DNA of 33,150 nt, from assembly GCA_900320795.1 (NCBI GenBank), contig ONTQ01000035.1, positions 1 to 33,150 of the forward strand, given 5' to 3'. Each line of letters starts with the position of its first letter. The first letter of the stretch is position 1. Position numbers and translations under genes: made by a program. The notes beneath the pieces were generated by a model, which did no database searches, had not been told where the DNA came from, and was given only the letters and a program-made list of their open reading frames with translations. Positions 23,244-31,778 of the stretch are shown piece by piece. The stretch is from an uncultured Bacteroidales bacterium. Its GTDB lineage: Bacteria > Bacteroidota > Bacteroidia > Bacteroidales > UBA932.

Positions 23244-25094
23244 ATGCGGGACTTTTTGAAAATGATGAGGCAGTATGCCTCGCCCTATAAAGGCCATCTG
23301 GCCGCATCGGTCGTGCTGAATATCCTCAGCGCCGTCTTCAACATCTTTTCCTTCGCCGTCCTGGTACCCCTGCTGGACATCCTGTTCAAGGTGAACGATA
23401 CGGTTTACGCATTCATTCCGTGGGACACGGAGATGGAATTCCGCGAGAAACTGCTCAACAACCTATACTATTACGTATCGGACTTTTCCGCCACCTACGG
23501 AGCATCCAACACCCTGTTCATGCTTGCCGGCGTGATGATTCTCTTCACAGCCCTCAAGACCAGCTGCTACTTCGGATCCAACGCCGTCATGATCCCTATT
23601 TCCACGGGCATCGTGAAAGAGATTCGCTGCCGCATCTACAACAAGATCCTGAACCTTCCCATCGGCTTTTTTACGGAAGAGCGCAAGGGCGACATCATCG
23701 CCCGCATCACCGGAGACGTCTCAGAGGTGGAGAATTCCATCATCGCGTCGCTCTCCATGCTCATCAAAGATCCCATCCTCATTCTCATCTATTTCGGTTT
23801 CCTCACCTGGCTGAGCCCGGAGATGATGGTCTTCACCATCGTCTTCGCCCCGGCCTTCGTATGGGTGATGGGGGTCATCGGCAAGCAGCTCAAGCGTTCT
23901 TCCCTGGAGGCGCAGGCCCTCTGGAGTGACACCATGAGCCAGGTGGACGAAACGTTGGGCGGTCTCCGCGTGGTCAAGGCTTTCAATGCCGAGAAAACCA
24001 TGCGCCGGCGTTTCCACGACATCACGGACCGCATGCGCCGCAAGGTCGCCCGCGTAAGCATCCGCCAGGCCACGGCCCATCCCGTGAGCGAGTTCCTGGG
24101 AACGGTGATGCTCATGATCGTGCTCTGCGTGGGTGGTGTCATGATCATCAACGGAAAGAGTTTCATCGGCGGCGGGAAATTCATTGACGCTCCCACTTTC
24201 ATTTATTTTCTCGTCATCCTTTACTCGGTGATTGAACCCATCAAGGAACTTTCCCGTGCCACCTACAGCGTACGCAAGGGACTGGCCTCCATGGAACGCA
24301 TCAACAAGATTCTCGAGGCCGATAATCCCATCCAGGACCCGGAGAACCCGCAGGCACTCTGCGCTTTCAACGAAAGCATCCGCTTTGAGGACGTGAGTTT
24401 CACCTACGACGGGAGCAAGCAGATCCTGGACCATGTGACCCTGGAGATCCCGCACGGCAAGATGATTGCCATCGTGGGCGAATCCGGTGCCGGAAAATCC
24501 ACCCTGGTGGATCTCATTCCCCGTTTCTGGGACGTCACCGGCGGCCGGCTCTCCATTGACGGGAAAGATGTACGGGACGTGGCCGTCAAGGACCTCCGCG
24601 CCCTTATGGGCAACGTAAACCAGGATCCCATCCTATTCAACGATACCATTTTCAACAACATCGCCTTCGGCGTGGAAGGAGCCACCGAAGAGCAGGTCAT
24701 CGCTGCCGCCAGGATTGCCAATGCCCATGAATTCATCCTGGAGAAGGAGCAGGGATACCAGACCAATATCGGCGACCGGGGAAGCAAGCTCTCCGGCGGC
24801 CAGCGGCAGCGGTTGTCCATTGCCCGCGCCATTCTCAAGAACCCGCCCATCCTCATTCTGGACGAGGCTACTGCTTCCCTGGACACGGAGAGCGAGCGTC
24901 TGGTGCAGGATGCCCTGGAACGTCTGATGAGCACCCGCACCACCATCGCCATCGCCCACCGGCTCTCCACCATCCGCCATGCCGATGAAATCGTGGTGAT
25001 GCATGAAGGAAAGATTGTAGAGCGCGGAAAGCACGAGGAGCTCATCGCCCTGGGTGGTTATTACAAGAAACTCAATGACATGCAAGCCCTATGA
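23244..25094 (+). CDS. ABC exporter, fused membrane and ATPase domains (MsbA-like)
   Basis: The 616-residue half-transporter has an N-terminal transmembrane domain of about six helices (to residue 340), with the coupling-helix region TEERKGDIIARITGDVSEVE. A C-terminal ATPase domain follows. Walker A is GESGAGKST at 412-420, the signature LSGGQ at 516-520, Walker B ILILDE to E541, and the H-loop is in IAIAHRLST. It should work as a homodimer exporting lipids, lipid A precursors or drugs. The family alone does not give the substrate. It starts a coupled set with the CBM9-like, VanZ-like and amidase-like genes; its stop overlaps the next ATG by 4 bases. Confidence 0.93.
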   Translation: MRDFLKMMRQYASPYKGHLAASVVLNILSAVFNIFSFAVLVPLLDILFKVNDTVYAFIPWDTEMEFREKLLNNLYYYVSDFSATYGASNTLFMLAGVMILFTALKTSCYFGSNAVMIPISTGIVKEIRCRIYNKILNLPIGFFTEERKGDIIARITGDVSEVENSIIASLSMLIKDPILILIYFGFLTWLSPEMMVFTIVFAPAFVWVMGVIGKQLKRSSLEAQALWSDTMSQVDETLGGLRVVKAFNAEKTMRRRFHDITDRMRRKVARVSIRQATAHPVSEFLGTVMLMIVLCVGGVMIINGKSFIGGGKFIDAPTFIYFLVILYSVIEPIKELSRATYSVRKGLASMERINKILEADNPIQDPENPQALCAFNESIRFEDVSFTYDGSKQILDHVTLEIPHGKMIAIVGESGAGKSTLVDLIPRFWDVTGGRLSIDGKDVRDVAVKDLRALMGNVNQDPILFNDTIFNNIAFGVEGATEEQVIAAARIANAHEFILEKEQGYQTNIGDRGSKLSGGQRQRLSIARAILKNPPILILDEATASLDTESERLVQDALERLMSTRTTIAIAHRLSTIRHADEIVVMHEGKIVERGKHEELIALGGYYKKLNDMQAL

Positions 25095-25717
25095 TAAAGA
25101 AACTGAATGTTCCCCTGGTCGACTTTGAGAACCAGGACCTGGATACTGCGATGGAGCTTGGCGGTGCCCGTTTTGACGTGGACCGGCTGAACTGGCCGGA
25201 GGCCTTCCCCTATGCTCCCCTCTGCTGCGGACGTATCGCCCGGACGGAAGATGCCCTGGTGGTGGATTTCCGCGTCTCGGGCCTGGACCTCCGGGCACAG
25301 AACACGGAGGACAACGGCCGACAGTGGGAGGACAGCTGCGTCGAGGTGTTCATCGAAGACCCGGACGGCAGTTGCTACTATAATTTCGAAATCAATGCCT
25401 TGGGAAAGGTGCTGGCCGCGACCGGTGCCGACCGGCACAACCGTCAGACAAGGCCGGCGGAGGAGATGGATGAGATTCTACGATTCTCGCAGAATGACAG
25501 TGGGGAGGGAGAAGGGCTTCACTCCTGGCGGGTTTGTGTCGTGATTCCCTTCTGGCTCATCGGCATGGACGCTGACCGCCTGCCGAAGATGATTCGCGCC
25601 AACTTCTACAAATGCGGGGACAAGACCGCCCATCCGCATTTCCTCAGCTGGAGCCCTGTTTCCACAGAAAAACCCGATTTCCATCGGCCTGAGTATTTTG
25701 GAGAACTATACCTGTAA
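25091..25717 (+). CDS. CBM9-like carbohydrate-binding protein
   Basis: The 208-residue protein resembles the family 9 carbohydrate-binding-like proteins common in Bacteroidetes. It has an early aromatic strand (RLNWPEAFPYAP), WEDSCVEVFIEDPDGSCYYN, the NALGKVLAA segment, and the end HPHFLSWSPVSTEKPDFHRP. No signal peptide is evident, which is odd for a glycan-binding protein. Residues around 126-150 (MDEILRFSQNDSGEGEGLHS) are encoded by a copy of a dispersed DNA repeat that keeps the frame open, adding a loop before the strand HSWRVCVVIPF. The gene overlaps the ABC gene by 4 bases and the VanZ-like gene by one (TAATG). Confidence 0.78.
   Translation: MIKKLNVPLVDFENQDLDTAMELGGARFDVDRLNWPEAFPYAPLCCGRIARTEDALVVDFRVSGLDLRAQNTEDNGRQWEDSCVEVFIEDPDGSCYYNFEINALGKVLAATGADRHNRQTRPAEEMDEILRFSQNDSGEGEGLHSWRVCVVIPFWLIGMDADRLPKMIRANFYKCGDKTAHPHFLSWSPVSTEKPDFHRPEYFGELYL
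25474..25500 (+). repeat. Dispersed repeat inside the CBM9-like gene (copy B)
   Basis: The core starting GATTCTACGATTCTCGCAGA matches copy A in the recQ leader at 20 of 26 ungapped positions. It is read in frame as ILRFSQNDS without a stop. The purine-rich tail after it (GTGGGGAGGGAGAAGGGC) may belong to the insertion. Confidence 0.55.
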
Positions 25718-26124
25718 TGACCCGACGCAAGAGAATCGCTTTCCGAGCCATTTTTTTCTTATATGTGGCAATCGTGCTGTTTCTTTGCTTCGGCAAGTTT
25801 GACAGCGCGCCTTCCATCCCGCGGACCATCTTCGGCCTCCCCAGCGACAAGCTGGTGCACTTTTGCATGTTTTTCCCCTTCCCCATCCTGGCGTTCCTGG
25901 CCTTTGACCAGTTTACGGAGAACATTTCACATACCCTGGTCTTCTCCGGGATCACCCTTGCCATCGGCCTCCTGCTGGCCGTCGGGACGGAATGGGGGCA
26001 AGCCCGTTTGACCAACTACCGCAGCGGAGACTCGCTGGACCTGCTGGCCGATACCCTGGCCCTGGTCCTGAGCACCGCCATCGTCATTTTCTGGGATATC
26101 CGGAAACAGAAAAAGAAAGCATGA
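25717..26124 (+). CDS. VanZ-like membrane protein
   Basis: The 135-residue protein has about four hydrophobic segments. The VanZ-family pattern appears in the last third: EWGQARLTNYRSGDSLDLLA, with conserved Glu, Gln, Arg and Asp. An early loop reads DKLVHFCMFFPF. VanZ-type proteins are linked to glycopeptide resistance in some species, but most family members have no known function. It starts in a TAATG overlap with the CBM9-like gene and ends in an ATGA overlap with the amidase-like gene, so all four genes of this run are coupled. Confidence 0.88.
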   Translation: MTRRKRIAFRAIFFLYVAIVLFLCFGKFDSAPSIPRTIFGLPSDKLVHFCMFFPFPILAFLAFDQFTENISHTLVFSGITLAIGLLLAVGTEWGQARLTNYRSGDSLDLLADTLALVLSTAIVIFWDIRKQKKKA

Positions 26125-29060
26125 GAAAGCTCTTCGCCTTCCTCTTCCTCCTTTGCCTGCTGACTCCGCAGGCCGTCTTTTCCCAGCCGCGCCCCCGGGA
26201 TTTCCGCGAGGCCAACGACTCGCTCCAGCAGCGGCTCAAACGCCGCACCGGCGTGAACAACCTCCTCAAGCTGGAAAAGGTGACAGTAAGAGGGACATCC
26301 CTGGATTTCTACTATTCTGCCAGCATCGGCACTTATCCCTGGCGTCCCGGAGATGTCACCTGGCTGCGGAAGCAGCTGGGGGAACTGGCCGCCTCTGCAC
26401 TGGGAAGCTACTCCGTGGGCAGCATCTATGCAAAAAAACAGAATATCGCGGATCTGGTGCTTCCCGCCATCGGAAACAACGGGAAACCCGTTCCTGTCAG
26501 CGCATACCAGGTAGCCGATACCCGCACCGCCACTGCGCCGCTGGTCCGCGGAGATGACGACTGGCCCAAAGGCCTGAGCGGGAGACATATCGCCCTCTGG
26601 CAGAGCCATGGCCGGTACTGGGAGGAGAGCACGCGCCGCTGGGAATGGCAACGCAGTGCCACTCATCGTACGGTGGAAGACCTCTACACACAAAGTTACG
26701 TAGTTCCCTTCCTGATGCCTATGCTGGAAAACGCCGGCGCCGTGGTCCTGTCGCCCCGCGAACGGGATCCGCAAAGCTGGGAGGTAGTCTGTGACAATGA
26801 TGCCGCCTTCCCCGGCTCCCGCAGCGCCGAGGTCAGGATTCAGGGCCGATACGAAGAAAAAGGCACCTGGGATAGCGCCGGCGAAGGCTTCGCCGACGCC
26901 AAGGAGCGCTACAGCGGGACGGACAATCCCTTCCGGATGGGGACGGCGCGGATGAGCGCCACTTCCCGCACTGAAGACGAAGAACACAGCGAAGCCATCT
27001 GGCGTCCCGACATCCCCGAAAAAGGTGTCTATGCCGTCTATGTGAGCTACAAGACCCTTCCCCGCAGCACCAACGATGCCCGCTACACCGTCCATCACCT
27101 GGGCGGAGAAACCCTTCGGCATGTGAACCAGCAGATGGGAGGCGGCACCTGGATCTATCTGGGCAGTTTTTACTTTGACAAAGGTACAAAGGGCTATGTC
27201 TCCCTGAGCAGCCGCAGCAGCCACAATGGCGTAGTGACGGCAGATGCCGTCCGCTTCGGCGGCGGAATGGGAAAAGTGGAGCGGGAAGGTACTCTTTCCG
27301 GCCTGCCCTCCTACGTGGAAGGCGCCCTGTATAATTACCAGTATTCCGGCCTGGACATGACCCTGCTGGACAAATGGGAGGGCGATTACAAGAAAGATCT
27401 TTCTTCCCGGGGGATATGGGTGAATGAAATGAGCGGCGGTTCCCGCGTGAATCCCGACACGCCCGGGCGCAAGGTTCCGCTGGACCTGGCCCTGGCCTTC
27501 CACTCCGATGCCGGAGTCACCCCCAATGATTCCATCGTCGGTACCCTCGCCATTTACACCCTCCGAAGTGAAGGGAAGGAAGAGTTCCCGGACGGAGAAA
27601 CTCGCCTTACAAGCCGCCTGTTGGCCGATTTCGTGCAAAGCCAGGTAGTGCAGGACATCCGGGCAGAATATGAGCCGCTGTGGACGCGTCGCGATATCCG
27701 AGACCGCTCCTACAGCGAGAGCCGCGTCCCGCAGGTCCCGTCCATGATTCTGGAACTTTTGGCCCACCAGAACTTTGCCGACATGCGCTACGGGCTGGAT
27801 CCGAAGTTCCGCTTTACCGTGGCCCGCAGTGTTTACAAAGGAATTCTCAAATACCTGAGTTCCAGGTATAACTGTTCCTATGTGGTGCAGCCCCTGCCGG
27901 TAGAAAAGTTCAGGGCCAGGCTGGAAGGAGAGAAAGTACATCTTTCCTGGCAGCCCGCTGAAGATGCGCTGGAGCCCACCGCGCGGCCCGACTATTACAA
28001 AGTGTATGTCCGCCGCGGCGGAGGAGCCTTCACCAAAGGACTGCAGATTCAGGATACCACCTGCACCCTGTCGCTGGAACCCGGAGAGCTGTTCAGTTAT
28101 GCCATTACGGCCTGCAATCAGGGAGGCGAGAGTTTCCCCTCCGAGATCCTGGCGGCCGGGAAGCCCCGGGAAAGCACTCGGAAAGTCCTTATTGTCAATA
28201 ATTTCACGCGGGTAGCCGCCCCTGCCTGGTTCGATTCTCCCCAGTTCGCCGGTTTTACCGACCACTTGGATAGCGGCGTTCCCTGGGGAAATGACCTCCT
28301 GCTGGCCGGTACGGTCTATGAGTATGACCGTTCCAAAGAATGGACCGATGATGACAATCCCGGTTTCGGCGGTTCCAACACCGACATGGGCGGAAGTCTC
28401 ATCGCCGGCAACAACTTTGATTTCGTTGCCCGTCATGCCCGGACGCTCCTGCATGCCGGTTACGCCGTGGAATCCAGCAGCGTGGCCGCCTTCGACGGTA
28501 ACTCAGATGCCTTCGCCCTGGATCTGATTTGCGGAAAGCAGGTGACAACACGCATTGGAAGAGGTGTCATTCCCCATCGTTACAGTGTATTCCCGGAGTC
28601 GCTCCAAAATGCGCTGCGCCAGTTCACAGCCGGCAGCGGGAACGTGATTCTTTCCGGCAGTTACATTGCCACGGATGTCTGGGACAGCGTATATCCCGGC
28701 GTCCCCAAGGCATCGGAACAGACAAGGAGTTTTGTCAAGGAGGTGCTGGGATACCAGTGGGTGAGCAACTTCGGAGACTATTCCGGCATCGTGCAGCCCT
28801 TCGCCGAAAGCGGATTTCCCACGGCCAGTTACAACCGCGCCTGGACCCCCCTGATGTACCGGGTAGAGAATCCGGACGGTCTGGCTCCGGCATCGGACCA
28901 TACCCAGGCCGTCATGCGCTACCAGGGAACTAATGTCACCGCCGCCACCTTCTTTGATGCCGGCGCATGGCGTGTCGCCGCTTTCGGCTTCCCCCTGGAA
29001 ACCTCGCCCGAGATGGAAGCCATCATGAAAACCGTCCTCCGAAAATTCGAAGGACGGTAA
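26121..29060 (+). CDS. Large secreted protein: amidase_3-like domain split by a golvesin-like domain, FN3 and C-terminal domain
   Basis: The 979-residue protein has a signal peptide (to about residue 21). Residues 155-215 look like the first half of an N-acetylmuramoyl-L-alanine amidase (amidase_3): a strand ending in H163, then E186, then a helix and VVLSPRERD. Residues 455-580 look like the second half (ALAFHSDAG with H461, then MILELLAHQNF with E545). A beta-rich golvesin/xanthan-lyase-like domain of about 140 residues sits between them (about 240-380). An FN3-like domain (about 595-690) and an unassigned alpha/beta domain follow. Database relatives are often labelled 'xanthan lyase' or golvesin-domain proteins. 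Peptidoglycan cleavage is my inference from the four conserved residues. Start: the ATG in the VanZ overlap. Confidence 0.75.
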   Translation: MRKLFAFLFLLCLLTPQAVFSQPRPRDFREANDSLQQRLKRRTGVNNLLKLEKVTVRGTSLDFYYSASIGTYPWRPGDVTWLRKQLGELAASALGSYSVGSIYAKKQNIADLVLPAIGNNGKPVPVSAYQVADTRTATAPLVRGDDDWPKGLSGRHIALWQSHGRYWEESTRRWEWQRSATHRTVEDLYTQSYVVPFLMPMLENAGAVVLSPRERDPQSWEVVCDNDAAFPGSRSAEVRIQGRYEEKGTWDSAGEGFADAKERYSGTDNPFRMGTARMSATSRTEDEEHSEAIWRPDIPEKGVYAVYVSYKTLPRSTNDARYTVHHLGGETLRHVNQQMGGGTWIYLGSFYFDKGTKGYVSLSSRSSHNGVVTADAVRFGGGMGKVEREGTLSGLPSYVEGALYNYQYSGLDMTLLDKWEGDYKKDLSSRGIWVNEMSGGSRVNPDTPGRKVPLDLALAFHSDAGVTPNDSIVGTLAIYTLRSEGKEEFPDGETRLTSRLLADFVQSQVVQDIRAEYEPLWTRRDIRDRSYSESRVPQVPSMILELLAHQNFADMRYGLDPKFRFTVARSVYKGILKYLSSRYNCSYVVQPLPVEKFRARLEGEKVHLSWQPAEDALEPTARPDYYKVYVRRGGGAFTKGLQIQDTTCTLSLEPGELFSYAITACNQGGESFPSEILAAGKPRESTRKVLIVNNFTRVAAPAWFDSPQFAGFTDHLDSGVPWGNDLLLAGTVYEYDRSKEWTDDDNPGFGGSNTDMGGSLIAGNNFDFVARHARTLLHAGYAVESSSVAAFDGNSDAFALDLICGKQVTTRIGRGVIPHRYSVFPESLQNALRQFTAGSGNVILSGSYIATDVWDSVYPGVPKASEQTRSFVKEVLGYQWVSNFGDYSGIVQPFAESGFPTASYNRAWTPLMYRVENPDGLAPASDHTQAVMRYQGTNVTAATFFDAGAWRVAAFGFPLETSPEMEAIMKTVLRKFEGR

Positions 29061-29063
29061 GCA

Positions 29064-30845
29064 TTACATTCTTTCCGGAAGTTCTATCCCCAGCAGGGAC
29101 ATGGCGCTTCGGAGGGTCCGGGCCAGTGTTTCAATAAGTTCCAGCCGATACCTGAGCACCGCCATCTCCGTCTCCTTGAGGATGGGGGTGTCGTGGTAAT
29201 ATTGGTTGAACTCCTTAGCCAGTTCGTAGGCGTAGTTGGCGATGACGGCAGGGCTCAGCGCAGTGCCGGCCTCGGCCACTTTGCCGGGATACAGACTCAA
29301 AAGCTTTATCAGTCGCACCTCCTTGGCCGAAGGCTTGGCATCGGCCTGGATACTCTCGGGGCCGAAAGATACCGTCGCTTTGCGAAGGATGCTGCAGATG
29401 CGGGCGTGCGTATACTGGATGAAGGGGCCCGTGTTGCCGTTGAAGTCAATCGATTCCTTGGGGTTGAAGAGCATGGTCTTCTTGGGATCCACCTTGATGA
29501 TGAAGTACTTCAGGGCACCCAGGCCGATGATGTGGTACAGTCTGTCCTTCTCTTCCTCGGACAGGTCTTCCAGCTTTCCGCTTTCCTCAGAGGTCTTTTT
29601 GGCTTCCTGGTACATGCTTTCGATGAGGTCGTCGGCATCCACCACGGTGCCCTCGCGGGATTTCATCTTGCCTTCCGGAAGCTCAACCATGCCATAAGAA
29701 AGGTGATAAATCTGGTCGGCCCAGTCGAAGCCCAGTTTCTTCAGGATGAGTTTGAGCACCTGGAAATGATAATCCTGTTCGTTGCCCACCACATACACGT
29801 GGGAATCCAGTTTGTAGGTGTTGAAGCGGCGCTCGGCCGTACCGAGGTCCTGCGTGATGTACACGGAAGTACCGTCACCGCGTAGAACCAGTTTGCGGTC
29901 CAGGCCGTCGGCGGTAAGGTCGCACCAGACGGATCCGTCGGCCTCGGTCTCGAAGACGCCTTCACGGAGGCCCTTCTGCACCAGTTCCTTGCCCAGCAGG
30001 TACGTTTCAGACTCATGGTCCACCTGGTCGAAGCTGATGCCCAGGGCGGCATAGGTCTGGTCAAACCCCTTGTACACCCAGCCGTTCATCATCTCCCAGA
30101 GGGCGCGTACCTGAGGGTCGTTCTGCTCCCACTTGACCAGCATCTCATGGGCTTCCTTGAGGGACGGAGCCTGCTTCTTGGCATCCTCCTCGCTGAGGCC
30201 TTCCTCCATGAGTTCCTTTACCTCGGCCTTATACAGCTTGTCAAAGGCCACATAGCAGTCTCCCACCAGGTGGTCTCCCTTGATGCCGGTGTTTTCCGGG
30301 GTTTTGCCATCGAAGCATTTTTTCCAGGCCAGCATGCTCTTGCAGATGTGTACGCCGCGGTCGTTCACAATGGTGGATTTGATGACCTCGTTGCCACAGG
30401 CCTTGAGGATGCGGGACACGCTGTCACCCAGGAGGTTGTTGCGGATATGACCAAGGTGCAGTGGCTTGTTGGTGTTGGGCGAAGAGAACTCCACCATAAT
30501 GCGGCGACCGGTGGCCGGAAGCCTGCCAAAATCGTTTCCGGAGGCAATCTCCTGCAGGCTCTCGTTCCAGTAAACCGGCGAAAAAGAAAGGTTCAGGAAC
30601 CCCTTCACGCTGTTGTAGGCCGATATTTCCTTCACATTTTGCATCAGCCACGCGCCGATGGCATTGCCGGTGGCATCCGGCGCCTGGCGGGTAATTTTCA
30701 GGAGCGGGAAAGTGACAAGGGTATAGTCTCCCTCGAATTCCTTGCGGGTAACAGAAACTTGAAGTGACGTTTCCACCACTTCAGTTCCGTAGATCGCCAG
30801 GATGGCCTTGGCAGCCTGCTGTTGAATAAAGGCTTCCGGCGTCAT
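29064..30845 (-). CDS. argS: Arginine--tRNA ligase
   Basis: This is a class I synthetase that attaches arginine to tRNA-Arg. The 593-residue protein has the N-terminal Add-1 domain, [18 protein letters not shown] with the HIGH-type HLGH near residues 130-135, and a KMSKS-like GKMKSREGT near 393. The C-terminal DALR anticodon-binding domain ends in [18 protein letters not shown]. Length is typical. Its ATG overlaps the stop of the sigma factor gene in an ATGA junction, so it is probably translated from the same transcript. Its stop lies three bases from the convergent amidase-like gene, leaving no room for a terminator. Confidence 0.97.
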   Translation of the reverse strand: MTPEAFIQQQAAKAILAIYGTEVVETSLQVSVTRKEFEGDYTLVTFPLLKITRQAPDATGNAIGAWLMQNVKEISAYNSVKGFLNLSFSPVYWNESLQEIASGNDFGRLPATGRRIMVEFSSPNTNKPLHLGHIRNNLLGDSVSRILKACGNEVIKSTIVNDRGVHICKSMLAWKKCFDGKTPENTGIKGDHLVGDCYVAFDKLYKAEVKELMEEGLSEEDAKKQAPSLKEAHEMLVKWEQNDPQVRALWEMMNGWVYKGFDQTYAALGISFDQVDHESETYLLGKELVQKGLREGVFETEADGSVWCDLTADGLDRKLVLRGDGTSVYITQDLGTAERRFNTYKLDSHVYVVGNEQDYHFQVLKLILKKLGFDWADQIYHLSYGMVELPEGKMKSREGTVVDADDLIESMYQEAKKTSEESGKLEDLSEEEKDRLYHIIGLGALKYFIIKVDPKKTMLFNPKESIDFNGNTGPFIQYTHARICSILRKATVSFGPESIQADAKPSAKEVRLIKLLSLYPGKVAEAGTALSPAVIANYAYELAKEFNQYYHDTPILKETEMAVLRYRLELIETLARTLRSAMSLLGIELPERM

Positions 30846-31702
30846 CCCAGGTACGATTTAAGAAGTTTGCTGCGGGAAGGGCTCTTGAGGCGGCGGATGG
30901 CCTTCTCCTTGATCTGGCGCACACGCTCACGGGTGAGACCGAAGCGCTCTCCAATCTCTTCCAGGGTCATTTCCTGGCAGCCGATACCGAAAAAGCTCTT
31001 GATAATCTCGCGTTCACGGTCGGTGAGGGTGCTCAGGGCACGCTCGATTTCCGTATTGAGACTCTCGTTCACGAGGCCGCGATCGGCACTGGGGGAATCG
31101 TCGTTGGGAAGCACGTCCAGCAGGCTGTTGTCCTCTCCTTCCACGAAGGGCGCATCCACGCTGACATGACGGCTGCCCACCCGGAGGGTGTCGGAAATCT
31201 TGTCCTTGGGGACGTCGATCATCTCGGATAGTTCCTCGTTGGAAGGCTGGCGCTCGTTCTCCTGTTCAAACTTGGAAAGGGCCTTGTTGATCTTGTTCAG
31301 GGAACCCACCTGGTTCAGGGGCAGCCGCACGATGCGGCTCTGCTCCGCGAGGGCCTGGAGGATGCTCTGACGGATCCACCACACGGCGTAAGAGATGAAT
31401 TTGAAACCGCGGGTTTCATCGAATTTCTCGGCCGCCTTGATTAGGCCCAGGTTGCCTTCGTTGATGAGGTCCGGCAGGCTGAGGCCCTGGTTCTGATACT
31501 GCTTGGCCACGGATACCACGAAGCGCAGGTTGGCGCGGGTGAGTTTTTCCAGGGCTTCCTGGTCTCCCTTGCGGATGCGCTGGGCCAGTTCCACTTCTTC
31601 GTCCGGGGTCACGAGTTCTTCGCGGCCGATTTCCTGCAGGTACTTGTCCAGCGACGCGCTCTCGCGGTTGGTGATGGATTTGGTAATTTTAAGTTGTCTC
31701 AT
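30842..31702 (-). CDS. rpoD: Primary RNA polymerase sigma factor (RpoD/SigA type)
   Basis: The 286-residue sigma-70 protein starts directly at region 1.2 ([20 protein letters not shown]) and lacks region 1.1, as Bacteroidetes primary sigma factors do. Region 2 contains [18 protein letters not shown] and [13 protein letters not shown]. Region 3 follows, and region 4 ends in the helix-turn-helix [20 protein letters not shown]. It would recognise the TTTG/TAnnTTTG promoters seen across this window. It overlaps argS by 4 bases. A stem-loop just upstream separates it from the PDZ gene; its own -7 box (TTATTTTG) would be a one-mismatch match at the foot of that stem. Confidence 0.96.
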   Translation of the reverse strand: MRQLKITKSITNRESASLDKYLQEIGREELVTPDEEVELAQRIRKGDQEALEKLTRANLRFVVSVAKQYQNQGLSLPDLINEGNLGLIKAAEKFDETRGFKFISYAVWWIRQSILQALAEQSRIVRLPLNQVGSLNKINKALSKFEQENERQPSNEELSEMIDVPKDKISDTLRVGSRHVSVDAPFVEGEDNSLLDVLPNDDSPSADRGLVNESLNTEIERALSTLTDREREIIKSFFGIGCQEMTLEEIGERFGLTRERVRQIKEKAIRRLKSPSRSKLLKSYLG

Positions 31703-31719
31703 TATACTAGTACAAAATA

Positions 31720-31757
31720 ATTCCGGTCGGTTCCATGAGCAAGAAACCGACCGGAAT
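31720..31757 (-). terminator. Stem-loop terminator after the PDZ gene
   Basis: Perfect 13-base arms, ATTCCGGTCGGTT (31720-31732) and AACCGACCGGAAT (31745-31757), enclose a 12-base loop. Read on the minus strand, the stem lies 21 bases after the PDZ-protein stop and is followed by TATTTTGTA. It probably ends that transcript just before the sigma factor gene. Confidence 0.75.
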
Positions 31758-31778
31758 CAAGTTATTATCGGCAGTTCC

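Noticed and set aside
26016-28454. An 812-codon open frame on the minus strand opposite the amidase-like gene
   Set aside because: The product has no recognisable domain or signal, while the plus-strand frame has a signal peptide, conserved motifs and coupled neighbours.
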